A stretch of DNA of 64,000 bases, from positions 3,477,501 through 3,541,500 of the forward strand of contig NZ_CP053708.1 in assembly GCF_013201075.1 (NCBI RefSeq). Direction: 5' to 3'. The position numbers and the translations under genes are program-made. The DNA is from Lichenicola cladoniae. GTDB lineage: Bacteria; Pseudomonadota; Alphaproteobacteria; Acetobacterales; Acetobacteraceae. Under the pieces are notes generated by a model. The model saw only the letters and a program-made list of their open reading frames with translations, did no database searches and had not been told where the DNA came from. Positions 44,108 to 54,335 of the stretch are shown in pieces; the first letter of the stretch is position 1, and every line of letters starts with the position of its first letter.

Positions 44108-45481
44108 TCACACAAGGCGGGTAATGGTCTTGTGGCGCCAGACCGTGCGGTAATAGAGGCCCTGGAACAGCAGCATCGCCATGAAGGTCAGTGGGTAGGC
44201 GATCCAGACGCCGTCGATGCCCATCATGCGACTGCCGATCCAGGCCACCGGGACCTCGACCAGCACGATCGCCACGACCGACAGGCTGGTCGGGACCAGT
44301 ACGTCGCCGCTGGCGCGCATCTGGCCGGACAGGATGCCGGCGGCGCCGTAGGCCACCACGCTCCACAACACGATATGAAGCAGCGACTGGGTCAGCCCGA
44401 TCACCCCGTCCGTGGTCAGGAACAGGCTGACGATGCTGCGCGAGAACAGGTAGGCCAGCAGCACCAGCGTGCCGGTGAGCACCAGGTTGAACAGCATGCC
44501 GGTGCGCAGGATGCCGGGCAGGCTCTCGACGCGCCCGGCACCGATCGCCTGGCTGCTCAGGATCGAGGTGGTGATCGCCACCGAGATGGCCGGAAACTGC
44601 ACGTAGGCCAGAACCTGGTTCACGGCGCCGTAGGCCGCGGTCGCGTCGGAGCCGTAGCGGTTGACCAGGCCGAGCAGCACCATCTCGGCGAGCGCCATGA
44701 TCACCATCTGGACCGCCGCCGGCACGCCGAGGCGCAAGACCAGCTTCAGGATCGACAGGTTCGGCCACATCGCGCGCAGGAACACCGCGTCCGGCGCCAG
44801 CGGATGATCGCGACGGCGCAGGTACCAGACCATCCAGCCAACGGTCAGGGTCCAGGACGCCACCCCGGCCCAGGCGGCGCTGGCGACACCCAACGGCGGC
44901 AATCCGAGCCGGCCGCGGATCAGCAGCGGGGTCAGCACCATGGCGATGCTGATCGATACCGCCAGCGCCTTCAGCGGCGTGACGGTGTCGCCGACGCCAC
45001 GCAGCAACTGGGTGAACAGCAGGAACGCCACCAGCACCGGCATGAAGCTCAGGATCACCGTGGCGTACGCGATGGCGCCCGGCAGCACGTTCGCCGGCGT
45101 TCCGAACGCCGTCATCACCAGACGCGTGAACGGGGTCATTGCCACCGCGATGAACACGCCGAATGCGAGTGCTGCCGTCATGGTCGTCGCGGCGATCACC
45201 TTGACCCGGTCGCGCTCCCCGGCACCCCAGGCCTGGCCGATCAGCACCGATGCGCCGGCGCCGGTTCCCATGATCAGGGCGATGAAGAAGAACAGGATCG
45301 GGAAGAACACGCTGGCGCTGGCGAGTGCCGCGGTGCCGATCATCTGGCCGAGATAGATATTGTTGATCGTGCCCGAGAGCGCCTGGAGGATGTTGCTGAG
45401 CATCATCGGCGCCAGGAACGCGAGGAAGCTCCGCCAGAGCGGACGGACCGGAATCACGGTCGAGGCTGATGGCGTGGGCAT
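44108..45481 (-). CDS. Second MATE-family efflux transporter
   Basis: A 457-residue MATE protein with 12 hydrophobic segments, distinct in sequence from its neighbour: LAPMMLSNILQALSGTINNIYLG, MGTGAGASVLIGQAWGAGERDRV and SSQAIGAGRVESLPGIL. It lies upstream of the first MATE gene on the same strand, probably co-transcribed. The pair may be two exporters, or may derive from separate subfamilies given their low similarity. Confidence 0.9.
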   Translation of the reverse strand: MPTPSASTVIPVRPLWRSFLAFLAPMMLSNILQALSGTINNIYLGQMIGTAALASASVFFPILFFFIALIMGTGAGASVLIGQAWGAGERDRVKVIAATTMTAALAFGVFIAVAMTPFTRLVMTAFGTPANVLPGAIAYATVILSFMPVLVAFLLFTQLLRGVGDTVTPLKALAVSISIAMVLTPLLIRGRLGLPPLGVASAAWAGVASWTLTVGWMVWYLRRRDHPLAPDAVFLRAMWPNLSILKLVLRLGVPAAVQMVIMALAEMVLLGLVNRYGSDATAAYGAVNQVLAYVQFPAISVAITTSILSSQAIGAGRVESLPGILRTGMLFNLVLTGTLVLLAYLFSRSIVSLFLTTDGVIGLTQSLLHIVLWSVVAYGAAGILSGQMRASGDVLVPTSLSVVAIVLVEVPVAWIGSRMMGIDGVWIAYPLTFMAMLLFQGLYYRTVWRHKTITRLV

Positions 45482-45673
45482 GGCGCAGGTTCAAACCACA
45501 CAAGGTCGGGGTTCGCCAGATGCCGAAACGTTTGGCGCGCTTTCGTATGGCGGGAGCCGGATACGGACGCACCGACGGATCGGGCCGGATGATCACGCCG
45601 GTGCCGTATCGGCGGCCGATAAGGCTGTTGCAGGCTGGCGATTCCGGGCCGCAGCACGTAGATCGTGCCGGTC

Positions 45674-46723
45674 ATGAGCCTGCTTGCCTCGGACTTCGAT
45701 TTTCACCTGCCGCCCGAGCGGATCGCGCACGTCCCGGCGCGGCCGCGGGAGAGCGCACGGCTGCTCGATGTCGGGCCCGACCGGGTGGCCGACCGCATCG
45801 TGGCGGCCCTGCCGTCGTTGTTGCGGGCGGGCGACCTGGTGGTGGCCAACGACACCCGCGTGATCCCGGCACAACTCACCGGCTTCCGGGGCGACGCGCG
45901 GATCGGCATTACCCTGGACCGCATCCTTGCAGACGGGAGCTGGCATGTGCTGGTGCGCAACGCGCGTCGCCTGCATGACGGCGACATGCTCCGCTTCCCC
46001 GGAAGCACGATGACGGCTGAAGTGGTGTCCCGTGAGGAAGGCGGCGCGGCCGTGCTGCGGTTCAGCGAGGATGCAGGCTTCGACCGGTTCCTGCGGGAAG
46101 TCGGCCGGCTCGCGCTGCCCCCTTATATCGAGCGTCCGGACGGGCCGACCGCCGACGACACCAGCGACTACCAGACCGTCTTCGCCCAGGCCGATGGCGC
46201 GGTCGCCGCACCCACCGCCGGGCTGCACTTCACCCCATCGTTGCTGGCGGAAACGCAGGCGGCCGGGATCGGGCACCTGACCGTGACGCTGCATGTCGGC
46301 GCCGGCACCTTCCTGCCGATGCGCGAGGATGCGGTGAGCGCGCACCGCATGCATGCCGAGCGCGGCATCGTCTCCGCGGACGCAGCCGCCGCGATCAACG
46401 CCGCACGCGCCCGCGGCGGCCGGATCGTCGCGGTCGGCACCACCTCGCTGCGGCTGCTGGAAAGTGCCGTCGATGCGGACGGCCAGGTACAGCCGTTCGA
46501 TGGCGAGACCAGCCTGTTCATCAAGCCCGGCCATCGGTTCCGCACCGCCGACCTGCTGCTGACCAATTTCCACCTGCCGCGCTCGACCCTGTTCATGCTG
46601 GTCTGCGCGTTCGCCGGACGCCGGACCATGCTGGACGCCTATGCGCACGCGGTGGCGACCGGCTACCGGTTCTATTCGTACGGCGACGCCTGCCTGCTGC
46701 AGCACGATCCGGCTGCGTCATGA
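45674..46723 (+). CDS. queA: S-adenosylmethionine:tRNA ribosyltransferase-isomerase QueA
   Basis: Adds the ribosyl moiety of SAM to preQ1 in tRNA, forming epoxyqueuosine. A 349-residue protein from the ATG at 45674 (a GTG at 45665 is also in frame). Typical blocks are [78 protein letters not shown]. It overlaps tgt by four bases (ATGA), the first step of a coupled queuosine operon. Confidence 0.96.
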   Translation: MSLLASDFDFHLPPERIAHVPARPRESARLLDVGPDRVADRIVAALPSLLRAGDLVVANDTRVIPAQLTGFRGDARIGITLDRILADGSWHVLVRNARRLHDGDMLRFPGSTMTAEVVSREEGGAAVLRFSEDAGFDRFLREVGRLALPPYIERPDGPTADDTSDYQTVFAQADGAVAAPTAGLHFTPSLLAETQAAGIGHLTVTLHVGAGTFLPMREDAVSAHRMHAERGIVSADAAAAINAARARGGRIVAVGTTSLRLLESAVDADGQVQPFDGETSLFIKPGHRFRTADLLLTNFHLPRSTLFMLVCAFAGRRTMLDAYAHAVATGYRFYSYGDACLLQHDPAAS

Positions 46724-47844
46724 ACGGGTTCCGCTGGCAGCCGGAGGCGACCGACGGCGCCGCCCGCGCCGGCCACCTTCATACCGCGCATGGCGTCGTG
46801 GCGACGCCGACCTTCATGCCGGTCGGTACGGCGGGTACCGTGAAGGCGATGACGATGGACTCGGTGCGCTCGACCGGTGCCGGCATCGTCCTCGGCAACA
46901 CCTACCACCTCATGCTGCGGCCGGGTGCGGAGCGGGTGCAGGCGCTCGGCGGGCTGCACCGGTTCATGGACTGGCCGGGGCCAATCCTGACGGATTCCGG
47001 CGGTTTCCAGGTGATGTCGCTGGGCGCACTCCGGAAGCTGGACTCGGACGGGGTGACGTTCCAGTCGCATATCGACGGCTCCCGGCACCGGCTGACGCCC
47101 GAGCGCTCGACCGAGATCCAGCACATGCTCGATGCCACCATCACCATGTGCTTCGACGAGTGCCCGGCCCTGCCGGCGGAGACCGACGCGATCGCTGCCT
47201 CGATGCGGCTGTCGATGCGCTGGGCGGCACGCTCGCGCGAGGCGTTCGTGGCCCGTGACGGGTATGCGCAGTACGGCATCGTCCAGGGCGGCACCGAGCC
47301 GCAGTTGCGGGCGGAGAGCGTGCGGGCACTGACCGATATCGGCTTCGAGGGCTACGCGATCGGCGGGCTCGCGGTCGGCGAGGGCCAGGCGCTGATGTTC
47401 CAGACGCTCGACGGAACCGTCCCGCTGATGCCCGCGGACAAGCCGCGCTACCTGATGGGCGTGGGCACGCCGGACGACCTGCTCGGCTCGGTGATGCGCG
47501 GCATCGACATGTTCGACTGCGTCATGCCGACCCGGTCCGGACGCACCGCGCGGGCCTATACCGGGTTCGGGACGCTCAACCTGCGCAATGCCCGTCACGC
47601 GCTCGACCCGCGGCCGCTGGAAGCCGGCTGCCCCTGCCCCGCCTGCACCAGACACAGCCGCGCCTACCTGCATCACCTGTTTCGCGCCGACGAGATACTC
47701 GGGCCGATGCTGCTGACCTGGCACAACCTGACCTACTACCAGCGGGTGATGCAGGGTATCCGGACGGCGATCCTGGAAACCCGGCTCGGCGCACATGCAA
47801 TAGAGCTGCGAGCAGGCTGGGCAGCCGGCGATCCGCCGCCGTGA
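46720..47844 (+). CDS. tgt: tRNA-guanine transglycosylase
   Basis: Exchanges guanine 34 of GUN-anticodon tRNAs for preQ1. 374 residues. Active-site Asp lies in [13 protein letters not shown], and the nucleophile region in [12 protein letters not shown]. The zinc site is [18 protein letters not shown]. The ATGA and GTGA overlaps with queA and queG show tight translational coupling. Confidence 0.97.
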   Translation: MNGFRWQPEATDGAARAGHLHTAHGVVATPTFMPVGTAGTVKAMTMDSVRSTGAGIVLGNTYHLMLRPGAERVQALGGLHRFMDWPGPILTDSGGFQVMSLGALRKLDSDGVTFQSHIDGSRHRLTPERSTEIQHMLDATITMCFDECPALPAETDAIAASMRLSMRWAARSREAFVARDGYAQYGIVQGGTEPQLRAESVRALTDIGFEGYAIGGLAVGEGQALMFQTLDGTVPLMPADKPRYLMGVGTPDDLLGSVMRGIDMFDCVMPTRSGRTARAYTGFGTLNLRNARHALDPRPLEAGCPCPACTRHSRAYLHHLFRADEILGPMLLTWHNLTYYQRVMQGIRTAILETRLGAHAIELRAGWAAGDPPP

Positions 47845-48905
47845 CCGAGGTAGCGCGGACGGCCCCGACGCCAGGCGAGCGCATCCGCGACAAGGCGCTG
47901 GCGCTCGGCTTCGACGCGTTCGGCATCTGCGACGCCGCACTCGGACCCGAAGCGCGCACCCGGCTGATGGATTTCCTGGCCGCCGGCCAGCATGGCGAGA
48001 TGGGCTGGCTGGCCGAACGCACCGAGCAGCGCAGCCATCCCCAGGCCTTGTGGCCCGAGGCACGCAGCGTGATCGCACTCGGACTGTCGTACGCACCCGG
48101 CGAGGACCCGCGTCATATCCAGTCGCGGCCCGACCGTGGCGGGATCTCGGTCTATGCGCGCCACCGCGACTACCATGACGTGATGAAGGGCATGCTCAAG
48201 CATTTGGCCCAGTTCGTGGTGAGCCAGGCACGCGTCGACGCCGGACCCGAGGTGAAGGTGTTCGTCGATACCGCGCCGGTGATGGAGAAGCCGCTGGCGG
48301 CGCGGGCCGGGCTCGGCTGGCAGGGCAAGCACACCAACCTTGTCTCGCGCACCCATGGATCGTGGCTGTTCCTCGGCGAGATCTACACCACCCTTGAGCT
48401 GGCGCCGACGCCACCGCGCGCCGGCAGCTGCGGCAGCTGCACGCGCTGCCTGACCGCCTGCCCGACCGACGCGTTTCCCGCACCCTACCGGCTCGATGCG
48501 ACACGCTGCATCTCCTACCTGACGATCGAACACCCGGGACCGATCCCGCTGGAGTTCCGGGCAGCGATGGGCAACCGGATCTACGGTTGCGACGATTGCC
48601 TGGCCGTCTGCCCATGGAACCGGTTCGCCGCGGCCGGGCATACCGCCAAGCTGCAGGCGCGTGACGACCTGACGGCGCCGCGACTGGCCGAACTGGGTCG
48701 GCTCGACGATGCGGGCTTCCGCACGCTGTTCTCCGGATCGCCGGTCAAGCGGGTCGGGCGCGGCCGGTTCGTGCGCAACGTTCTTGTCGCGATCGGCAAT
48801 TCCGGGCTGCCGGAACTGTTGCCGACGGCGAGTGCGCTCACCGCCGATGCCGATCCGGTGGTGGCGGAGGCCGCCGGGTGGGCCTGCGCCCGGCTTGGGC
48901 CATGA
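47841..48905 (+). CDS. queG: Epoxyqueuosine reductase QueG
   Basis: Cobalamin- and Fe-S-dependent enzyme reducing epoxyqueuosine to queuosine, the final step. 354 residues with a GTG start. Two ferredoxin-type 4Fe-4S sites are present: [12 protein letters not shown] and [10 protein letters not shown]. The family block [23 protein letters not shown] is present, as is a C-terminal HEAT-like tail ([14 protein letters not shown]). It completes queA-tgt-queG. PreQ1 synthesis genes are not in the window. Confidence 0.96.
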   Translation: MTEVARTAPTPGERIRDKALALGFDAFGICDAALGPEARTRLMDFLAAGQHGEMGWLAERTEQRSHPQALWPEARSVIALGLSYAPGEDPRHIQSRPDRGGISVYARHRDYHDVMKGMLKHLAQFVVSQARVDAGPEVKVFVDTAPVMEKPLAARAGLGWQGKHTNLVSRTHGSWLFLGEIYTTLELAPTPPRAGSCGSCTRCLTACPTDAFPAPYRLDATRCISYLTIEHPGPIPLEFRAAMGNRIYGCDDCLAVCPWNRFAAAGHTAKLQARDDLTAPRLAELGRLDDAGFRTLFSGSPVKRVGRGRFVRNVLVAIGNSGLPELLPTASALTADADPVVAEAAGWACARLGP

Positions 48906-49141
48906 CGGCGTCGAGCCTGGTCAAGCGAAGCCTGGCGCTTTCCGGGCACCGCACCAGTGTCGCGCTGGAACCGGAGTTCTGGGATGCACTGGACGCGCTC
49001 GCGGCTGCGCGTGGCCAGACATTGATCACGCTCGTCGCGGCCGAGGATGCAGCACGCGACCCCGGCCGCAGCCTCGCATCCGCGTTGCGGGTACTGGCGT
49101 TGGGTGCCGCGACTCATACCGTGAATTCTATGCAGGGTTGA
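48902..49141 (+). CDS. Ribbon-helix-helix protein at the end of the queuosine operon
   Basis: A 79-residue protein starting with an ATGA overlap on que[23 protein letters not shown] then [20 protein letters not shown] fits the RHH_4 family: one N-terminal beta ribbon that would dimerise to contact DNA, then two helices. Such genes occur in many alphaproteobacteria. Whether it regulates the que genes, or something else, is not known. Confidence 0.82.
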   Translation: MTASSLVKRSLALSGHRTSVALEPEFWDALDALAAARGQTLITLVAAEDAARDPGRSLASALRVLALGAATHTVNSMQG

Positions 49142-49320
49142 GAACCTTTCCCTGTATTTGACCGGCAAGAGACCGTCTTCAATGCGTCTTGCATTACACA
49201 ATATGAATTCAAGCCTATAAGCCCATATGATTTTTTGGGCGTTGCAGCCGCGTAAGTTCCGTTGCATCATAATTGAGACATCTGCTCTTCTGCAGCTGGA
49301 AGAACGTTGGATTGGTCGCG

Positions 49321-52300
49321 ATGGTGCTGCAGGTCGACGAGATCGAGCGCCTGGTTCGATTATATTCTCTCGGGATCCTCGATACCCAGCCAGAGGACAT
49401 TTTCGATACGCTGACGCAGGTCGCGGCAGACGTCTGTGGTACGAGTTCTGCCCGCCTGAACTTTCTTGATCAGGAAAGGCTCTGGGCGAAGTCGATCTTC
49501 GGGGTCAAGGATTACCCGCAGATCCCGCGCGATGTGGCGATCTGCTTCCTGGCTATCCCCATGTCGCAGGTCATGGAAATACCGGATGTCAGGCTCGACA
49601 CGAGATTCCTGCATAGTCCGCTGGTTCAGGGAGACCGGGGATTTCGATTCTACGCATCGATGCCGTTGCTGATCGATGGTTTCTGTGTCGGCACGCTCTG
49701 CGTCATGGACGAGAAGCCCGGGAAGCTGACTGATCATCAGATCCGGACCCTGTCGACGCTGTCGATGGCGGTCATCAATGCACTGGACACCAGGCAAAAG
49801 TTCCTGGTGACCTTCGACAATCAGGCCCGGTCGCGACGCAATACGCAACGCCTATACAGAACCACTCCGGCGATGCTGCAATCGACCAACGCCGAAGGAC
49901 AATTGATCGCCGTGAGCGATCGATGGTTGTCCAGGCTCGGCTACACGAGGCAGGAAGTCCTGGGTCGCCCATTCGGCAGCTTTCTCGCCAGCCCTCTGCA
50001 ACCCGATCCCGTCGACATGGCGCGCGCGTCCACGATGGAGGAGGGCGACATCCAGACGGTCGAGTGCCGGATGGTCTGCAAGGACGGCACGGTCATCGAT
50101 GTCGGACTGGCTTCCAGCATCGATCGTGCGCCGGACGAGACGTTCTCGCGCATGACGACGGTGGTGGAAGAAACCACCCTTCAGCGTTCGACCGAAGCGG
50201 CCTTGTTGGCCGGTCCGGACACGCTGGACGATGTCGTCTCGGCCGTCGGCATGGGCAGCTGGGAACTCGACTTGTCGACGCGCCGGGTCAGCTGGTCGGA
50301 TCAGACCTGCAGACTGCACGACCGGGAACCCGGCTTTCAACCGACATTGGAGGAATGGCTCTTGTATTACACCAGCCATTCCAGACCGATCATCGACGCT
50401 GCAATCACCCAGGCGATCATGCATCGGGTGCCGTGGGACCTGGAACTCGAGCTCGTGTCGGCGCGCGGACGTCCGTTCTGGGCACGGGTCGTCGGACAGG
50501 CCGAGCCGACGGAGGGTGCGCCGACGCGACTGACCGGGGCATTCCAGGATATCACCGGCCGCAAGCGGCTCGAACGCGAACTGGCGGTGAATCGCGAACT
50601 GCTTCAGGTGACGTTGAACTCGATCGGCGATGCCGTCATCACGACGGATACCGAACGCCTGGTGCGATGGATGAACCCGGTGGCCGAGCGGCTGACCGGA
50701 TGGTCGAGCGACGAGGTGCTGGGCAAGCCGATCGCGACCGTGTTCAGGCTCCTGAACGAGGTCGAGCGTCAGGTGACGTTCCATCCGGTCGAGGAATGCA
50801 TCAGGCTCAATAGTACCATCAAGCTCGCAGTGGGCACGGTCCTGGTTTCCCGCGACGCCAGCGAATATGCGATCGCCGCGTCGGCCGCCCCGATCCAGGA
50901 TGCGAACGGACAGATCCTGGGGGCGGTACTGGTATTCCAGGACGTGACCGAGCAGCGTCGCCAGGATCTGCAGATGGAACATCGCGCAACCCACGACGCC
51001 CTGACCAATCTGGCCAACCGGGTTGCGTTCGAGACGAGGATCGATGCGCTGCTGGCCCGGGCACGGACCCATCCGGACTTCTCGCATGTTCTGCTGTTCA
51101 TCGACCTGGACCAGTTCAAGATCGTCAACGATACGTGCGGGCACCTGATCGGCGACGTGCTGCTGCGCGAGATCAGCCAGGTATTGACCGCATGCGTCCG
51201 GGATCGCGACATGGTCGCCCGCCTCGGTGGCGACGAGTTCGCGGTGATCCTCGAGGACTGTCCGGTCGAGCATGGAAAGCGGATCGCGGAACGAATCCGC
51301 ATCGAGGTTTTCGAACACCGCTTCTTCCACGACCAGCGCCGCTTTCGCGTCGGAAGCAGCATCGGGCTGGTGCCTTTCGATAAACGCTGGTCCGCCCGGG
51401 AGAAATTGGTGCAGGCAGCGGACATGACCTGCTACGCCGCCAAGGAAGCCGGACGCAACCAGGTCAAGACCTGGTCCGAGAGCGACCAGTCGGTGATCTA
51501 TCGGCTGGGTGACGTGCAGTGGGCGGCTCGTCTCGAGCAGGCGATCGAGAACGATCAGTTCGAGCTCTTCGGACAACGGATCGAGGCACTGACCGACGGC
51601 CGGTCCGACGTGCGCTGCGAAGTCCTCCTGCGTCTCCGCGACATGGATGGCAGCCTGGTTCTGCCGAGGATCTTCGTGCCGGCAGCCGAGCGGTTCCACA
51701 TGGTCGCCCGCGTCGATCGATGGGTGCTTCACCGGGTCATCCATCTCCTCGAAACCAGCCCCTGGCTGTTCGACACGATCGGGATGCTGTCGGTGAATGT
51801 GTCGGGCCAGTCGATCGGCGACCGGGCGTTCCATGCCGATATCTGCGCCATGCTGCAGCGGGCGAGTTTCGACATGAGCAAGCTGTGTATCGAGATCACC
51901 GAGACGTCGGCGGTGACACGCCTTGCGGATGCGCGGGTTTTCATCAGCGAACTTCGCGGCATGGGGGTGAAGATCGCCCTCGACGATTTCGGAGCCGGCG
52001 CATCCTCGTTCGGCTATCTGAAGGCGCTGCCGGTCGATTTCATCAAGATCGATGGCCAGTTCAGCGAGAATATCCTGGCGGACCCGCTCGATATCGCCGC
52101 CGTCCGCTGCTTCCGCGACGTGGCTTCAACCCTAGGCGTCATGACGATCGCGCAATATGTCGAGAGCCACGACCAGAAGCACGCTTTGACGAGCCTGGGC
52201 ATCGATTTCGGCCAGGGCTACGGGATCCACCGTCCGGAGCCTCTCGAGCAGGCGGTCGGTCCCGGCTGGAGCCGCCCGGACATCGCGGCCAGCTCCGTCG

Positions 52301-52350
52301 GACTTGTGGAACAGGCGTCCGCACCGGCCGACCGGGCAACACTTTATTAA
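49321..52350 (+). CDS. GAF-PAS-GGDEF-EAL cyclic-di-GMP protein
   Basis: A roughly 1009-residue protein. The GAF domain (about 10-170) precedes three PAS-type regions (about 190-290, 305-415 and 430-545). GGDEF follows at 636-640 (RLGGDEFAVIL), intact and so possibly a diguanylate cyclase. The EAL domain starts near 760. Its motif is EVLLR at 767, with the conserved Glu kept, and DDFG at 888, EITETS and FIKIDG are intact, so phosphodiesterase activity is plausible. No signal peptide or TM segment, so a cytosolic sensor. The ATG at 49321 is chosen. A TTG at 49273 is in frame. Ribosome sites are poor for both. Confidence 0.9.
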   Translation: MVLQVDEIERLVRLYSLGILDTQPEDIFDTLTQVAADVCGTSSARLNFLDQERLWAKSIFGVKDYPQIPRDVAICFLAIPMSQVMEIPDVRLDTRFLHSPLVQGDRGFRFYASMPLLIDGFCVGTLCVMDEKPGKLTDHQIRTLSTLSMAVINALDTRQKFLVTFDNQARSRRNTQRLYRTTPAMLQSTNAEGQLIAVSDRWLSRLGYTRQEVLGRPFGSFLASPLQPDPVDMARASTMEEGDIQTVECRMVCKDGTVIDVGLASSIDRAPDETFSRMTTVVEETTLQRSTEAALLAGPDTLDDVVSAVGMGSWELDLSTRRVSWSDQTCRLHDREPGFQPTLEEWLLYYTSHSRPIIDAAITQAIMHRVPWDLELELVSARGRPFWARVVGQAEPTEGAPTRLTGAFQDITGRKRLERELAVNRELLQVTLNSIGDAVITTDTERLVRWMNPVAERLTGWSSDEVLGKPIATVFRLLNEVERQVTFHPVEECIRLNSTIKLAVGTVLVSRDASEYAIAASAAPIQDANGQILGAVLVFQDVTEQRRQDLQMEHRATHDALTNLANRVAFETRIDALLARARTHPDFSHVLLFIDLDQFKIVNDTCGHLIGDVLLREISQVLTACVRDRDMVARLGGDEFAVILEDCPVEHGKRIAERIRIEVFEHRFFHDQRRFRVGSSIGLVPFDKRWSAREKLVQAADMTCYAAKEAGRNQVKTWSESDQSVIYRLGDVQWAARLEQAIENDQFELFGQRIEALTDGRSDVRCEVLLRLRDMDGSLVLPRIFVPAAERFHMVARVDRWVLHRVIHLLETSPWLFDTIGMLSVNVSGQSIGDRAFHADICAMLQRASFDMSKLCIEITETSAVTRLADARVFISELRGMGVKIALDDFGAGASSFGYLKALPVDFIKIDGQFSENILADPLDIAAVRCFRDVASTLGVMTIAQYVESHDQKHALTSLGIDFGQGYGIHRPEPLEQAVGPGWSRPDIAASSVGLVEQASAPADRATLY

Positions 52351-52417
52351 CCGATCGGCGTCCAAGGTCGGTCACGGCACCAACAGGGGGCCGGATCCGC
52401 CCGAAGGAAAAAGTCCG

Positions 52418-52600
52418 ATGCGCTCCTCATTTCACACCGGTGGCAACAATGACCGGAACGAGACTGTCAGCCCGCTCCTGCTGTCGCACCAGCTGCTCGC
52501 GCTGGCAGAGGAGGCGCACCGCGCCGGCATGCCACACAGCGCCACCCGGCTGCTCAGGCTGGCGCATTCCGTCTGTTCCGACCGTCCCCGGCCTCTCTGA
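52418..52600 (+). CDS. 60-residue small protein
   Basis: A short frame with AAGGA ahead of its ATG. A polar head (MRSSFHTGGNNDRNE) is followed by a regular helix-like pattern: SHQLLALAEEAHRAGMPHSA then TRLLRLAHSVC. It resembles short helical proteins seen in related genomes but no family is known to me. It follows the GGDEF-EAL gene by 67 bases. Confidence 0.5.
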   Translation: MRSSFHTGGNNDRNETVSPLLLSHQLLALAEEAHRAGMPHSATRLLRLAHSVCSDRPRPL

Positions 52601-52691
52601 GGCCCGGATGGCGCGACCGGACGCAAACCCGTCAGCACTTGCCCGTTAGAGCAGGAGCCCATCCAATGCGGGCTTGTGATACAGGCAGGTT

Positions 52692-53534
52692 ATGGCGATC
52701 TGGGGCAAACTTTTCGGCGGGATGACGGGCTTCGCGATGGGCGGGCCGATCGGAGCCATGGTGGGCACGGCCCTGGGCCACGCGGCCGATCGTGGCGCCC
52801 TGCTCGACCCGCCGCAGGGTGGTTGGGGGAGCTGGGGCGGTACCGGGTTCCTTGGCAGCGAGACCGGCAACCGGGCGGCACCCGACCCGAACGGCGCGGC
52901 GCTGCGATTCGCGGTGAAGATGGCAGCGGTGGCCGGCAAGCGAGACCAGCTGTTCGCGATCGTGGTGGTGATCCTGTCCGCCAAGCTTGCCAAGTGCGAC
53001 GGGCCGGTGAACCGGCCGGAGATCGACAGCTTCAAGCGCAGCTTTCGTATCCCGTCCGAATCGACCCGGGAGATCGGCCGGCTGTTCGACCAGGCCCGCA
53101 CCCGGACGGACGACTACATCCCGTTCGCGGAGGAACTCGGGCGCGCCTATGCCGACCAGCCGCATGTGCTGGAAGAAGTGCTCGCCGCGCTGTTCCTGAT
53201 CGGCAAGTCGGACGGGCCGCTCAACCGGCAGGAGCTCGACTTCCTGGGCACGGTGCATCACGCATTCGGCCTCGGCCCTACAGCCTGGGACCGCGCCGAG
53301 AATGGCGGCGCGCGCGCCTCCGTCGGCGAGCCTGACGCCTATGCCGTGCTTGGACTGCGCCGCAATGCCAGCGACAACGAGGTGCGGGCCACCTGGCGCA
53401 AGCTGATGCGCGAGATCCACCCCGACTCGCTGGCTGCGCGCGGCACGCCGGCGACGGATATTGCCGCCGCCTCCGATCGGGTGGCGCGGGTCAATGCCGC
53501 CTGGGACCGCATCAAGCGCGACCGCGGCATCTAG
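52692..53534 (+). CDS. DjlA-like TerB/DnaJ co-chaperone
   Basis: A 280-residue protein. A glycine-rich N-terminal hydrophobic segment (GMTGFAMGGPIGAMVGTALG) is followed by a TerB-like helical domain (about 75-190, FAIVVVILSAKLAKCDGPVNR) and a C-terminal J domain (about 215-280) with IHPDS, the HPD motif. This is the DjlA layout: membrane-anchored DnaK co-chaperone. The J domain stimulates DnaK ATPase. Confidence 0.88.
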   Translation: MAIWGKLFGGMTGFAMGGPIGAMVGTALGHAADRGALLDPPQGGWGSWGGTGFLGSETGNRAAPDPNGAALRFAVKMAAVAGKRDQLFAIVVVILSAKLAKCDGPVNRPEIDSFKRSFRIPSESTREIGRLFDQARTRTDDYIPFAEELGRAYADQPHVLEEVLAALFLIGKSDGPLNRQELDFLGTVHHAFGLGPTAWDRAENGGARASVGEPDAYAVLGLRRNASDNEVRATWRKLMREIHPDSLAARGTPATDIAAASDRVARVNAAWDRIKRDRGI

Positions 53535-53606
53535 GCCCCGCTCTGGCCGGTCGGTCCACCGCGGGCAATACTGCTCCGACGGACCCGGCGACTGGCAGGA
53601 GCCTCC

Positions 53607-54335
53607 ATGCACGACGCGATCATCGACAGCCCGAGCCCGAACTGCCGCGAGCGGGACCCCGGCTCGGTCATCGACACGCTGGTGCTGCACTACACCGGCA
53701 TGCAGACCGGCCAGGCAGCACTCGACCGGCTGCGCGATCCGGACGCCGCGGTCTCGTCGCATTATCTCGTCGAGGAGGACGGGCGCGTCTTCCGGCTGGT
53801 GCCCGAGGCGCTGCGCGCGTCCCATGCCGGCATCAGCGTCTGGCGCGGACGATCGATGCTGAACGACACGTCGATCGGCATCGAGATCGTCAATCCCGGC
53901 CACGAATGGGGCTACAGGCCGTTTCCGGCGGTGCAGATCGACGCGCTGCGCCGGCTCTGCCTCGGCATCCTGTCGCGCCACGCGATCCCGCCGATCCGGG
54001 TCGTGGCGCACAGTGACATCGCTCCCGACCGCAAGCAGGATCCGGGCGAGTTGTTCCCCTGGCCCGGGCTGGCGGACGCAGGCATCGGCGTGTTCCCCGA
54101 AGGCGTGGCGGATGCCGGGACGGATGACGTGGTGGCCGACGCGTTGAGCCTGGAAGCCGTGCGGCAAGACCTTCGACGGATCGGCTACGACATCGCCGGG
54201 AACGGCAGCCTGGACGAACCGCTTGGCCTGACGCTGGCTGCGTTCCAGCGGCACTGGCGACAGGAAACCATCAACGGGCAAGCCGACGCCGGCACACGTG
54301 CCCGGATCGCAGCCGTCGCGGGATTATCCTCATGA
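53607..54335 (+). CDS. N-acetylmuramoyl-L-alanine amidase (Amidase_2)
   Basis: A 242-residue Zn amidase cleaving the MurNAc-L-Ala bond. The Amidase_2 domain carries zinc ligands in VLHYTGMQ and AHSDIAPDRKQDPGELFPW. A C-terminal peptidoglycan-binding-like repeat (LAAFQRHWRQETINGQADAG) follows. No signal peptide is seen, so it resembles AmpD/AmiD chains acting on recycled muropeptides in the cytoplasm unless the start is misplaced. It overlaps the next gene by ATGA. Confidence 0.9.
   Translation: MHDAIIDSPSPNCRERDPGSVIDTLVLHYTGMQTGQAALDRLRDPDAAVSSHYLVEEDGRVFRLVPEALRASHAGISVWRGRSMLNDTSIGIEIVNPGHEWGYRPFPAVQIDALRRLCLGILSRHAIPPIRVVAHSDIAPDRKQDPGELFPWPGLADAGIGVFPEGVADAGTDDVVADALSLEAVRQDLRRIGYDIAGNGSLDEPLGLTLAAFQRHWRQETINGQADAGTRARIAAVAGLSS

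Noticed and set aside
43838-45469. 543-codon plus-strand frame opposite the MATE genes
   Set aside because: His/Gln/Arg-rich shadow of membrane-protein genes on the minus strand.
49852-51834. 660-codon minus-strand frame opposite the GGDEF-EAL gene
   Set aside because: Antisense shadow; the plus strand carries intact GGDEF and DDFG motifs.
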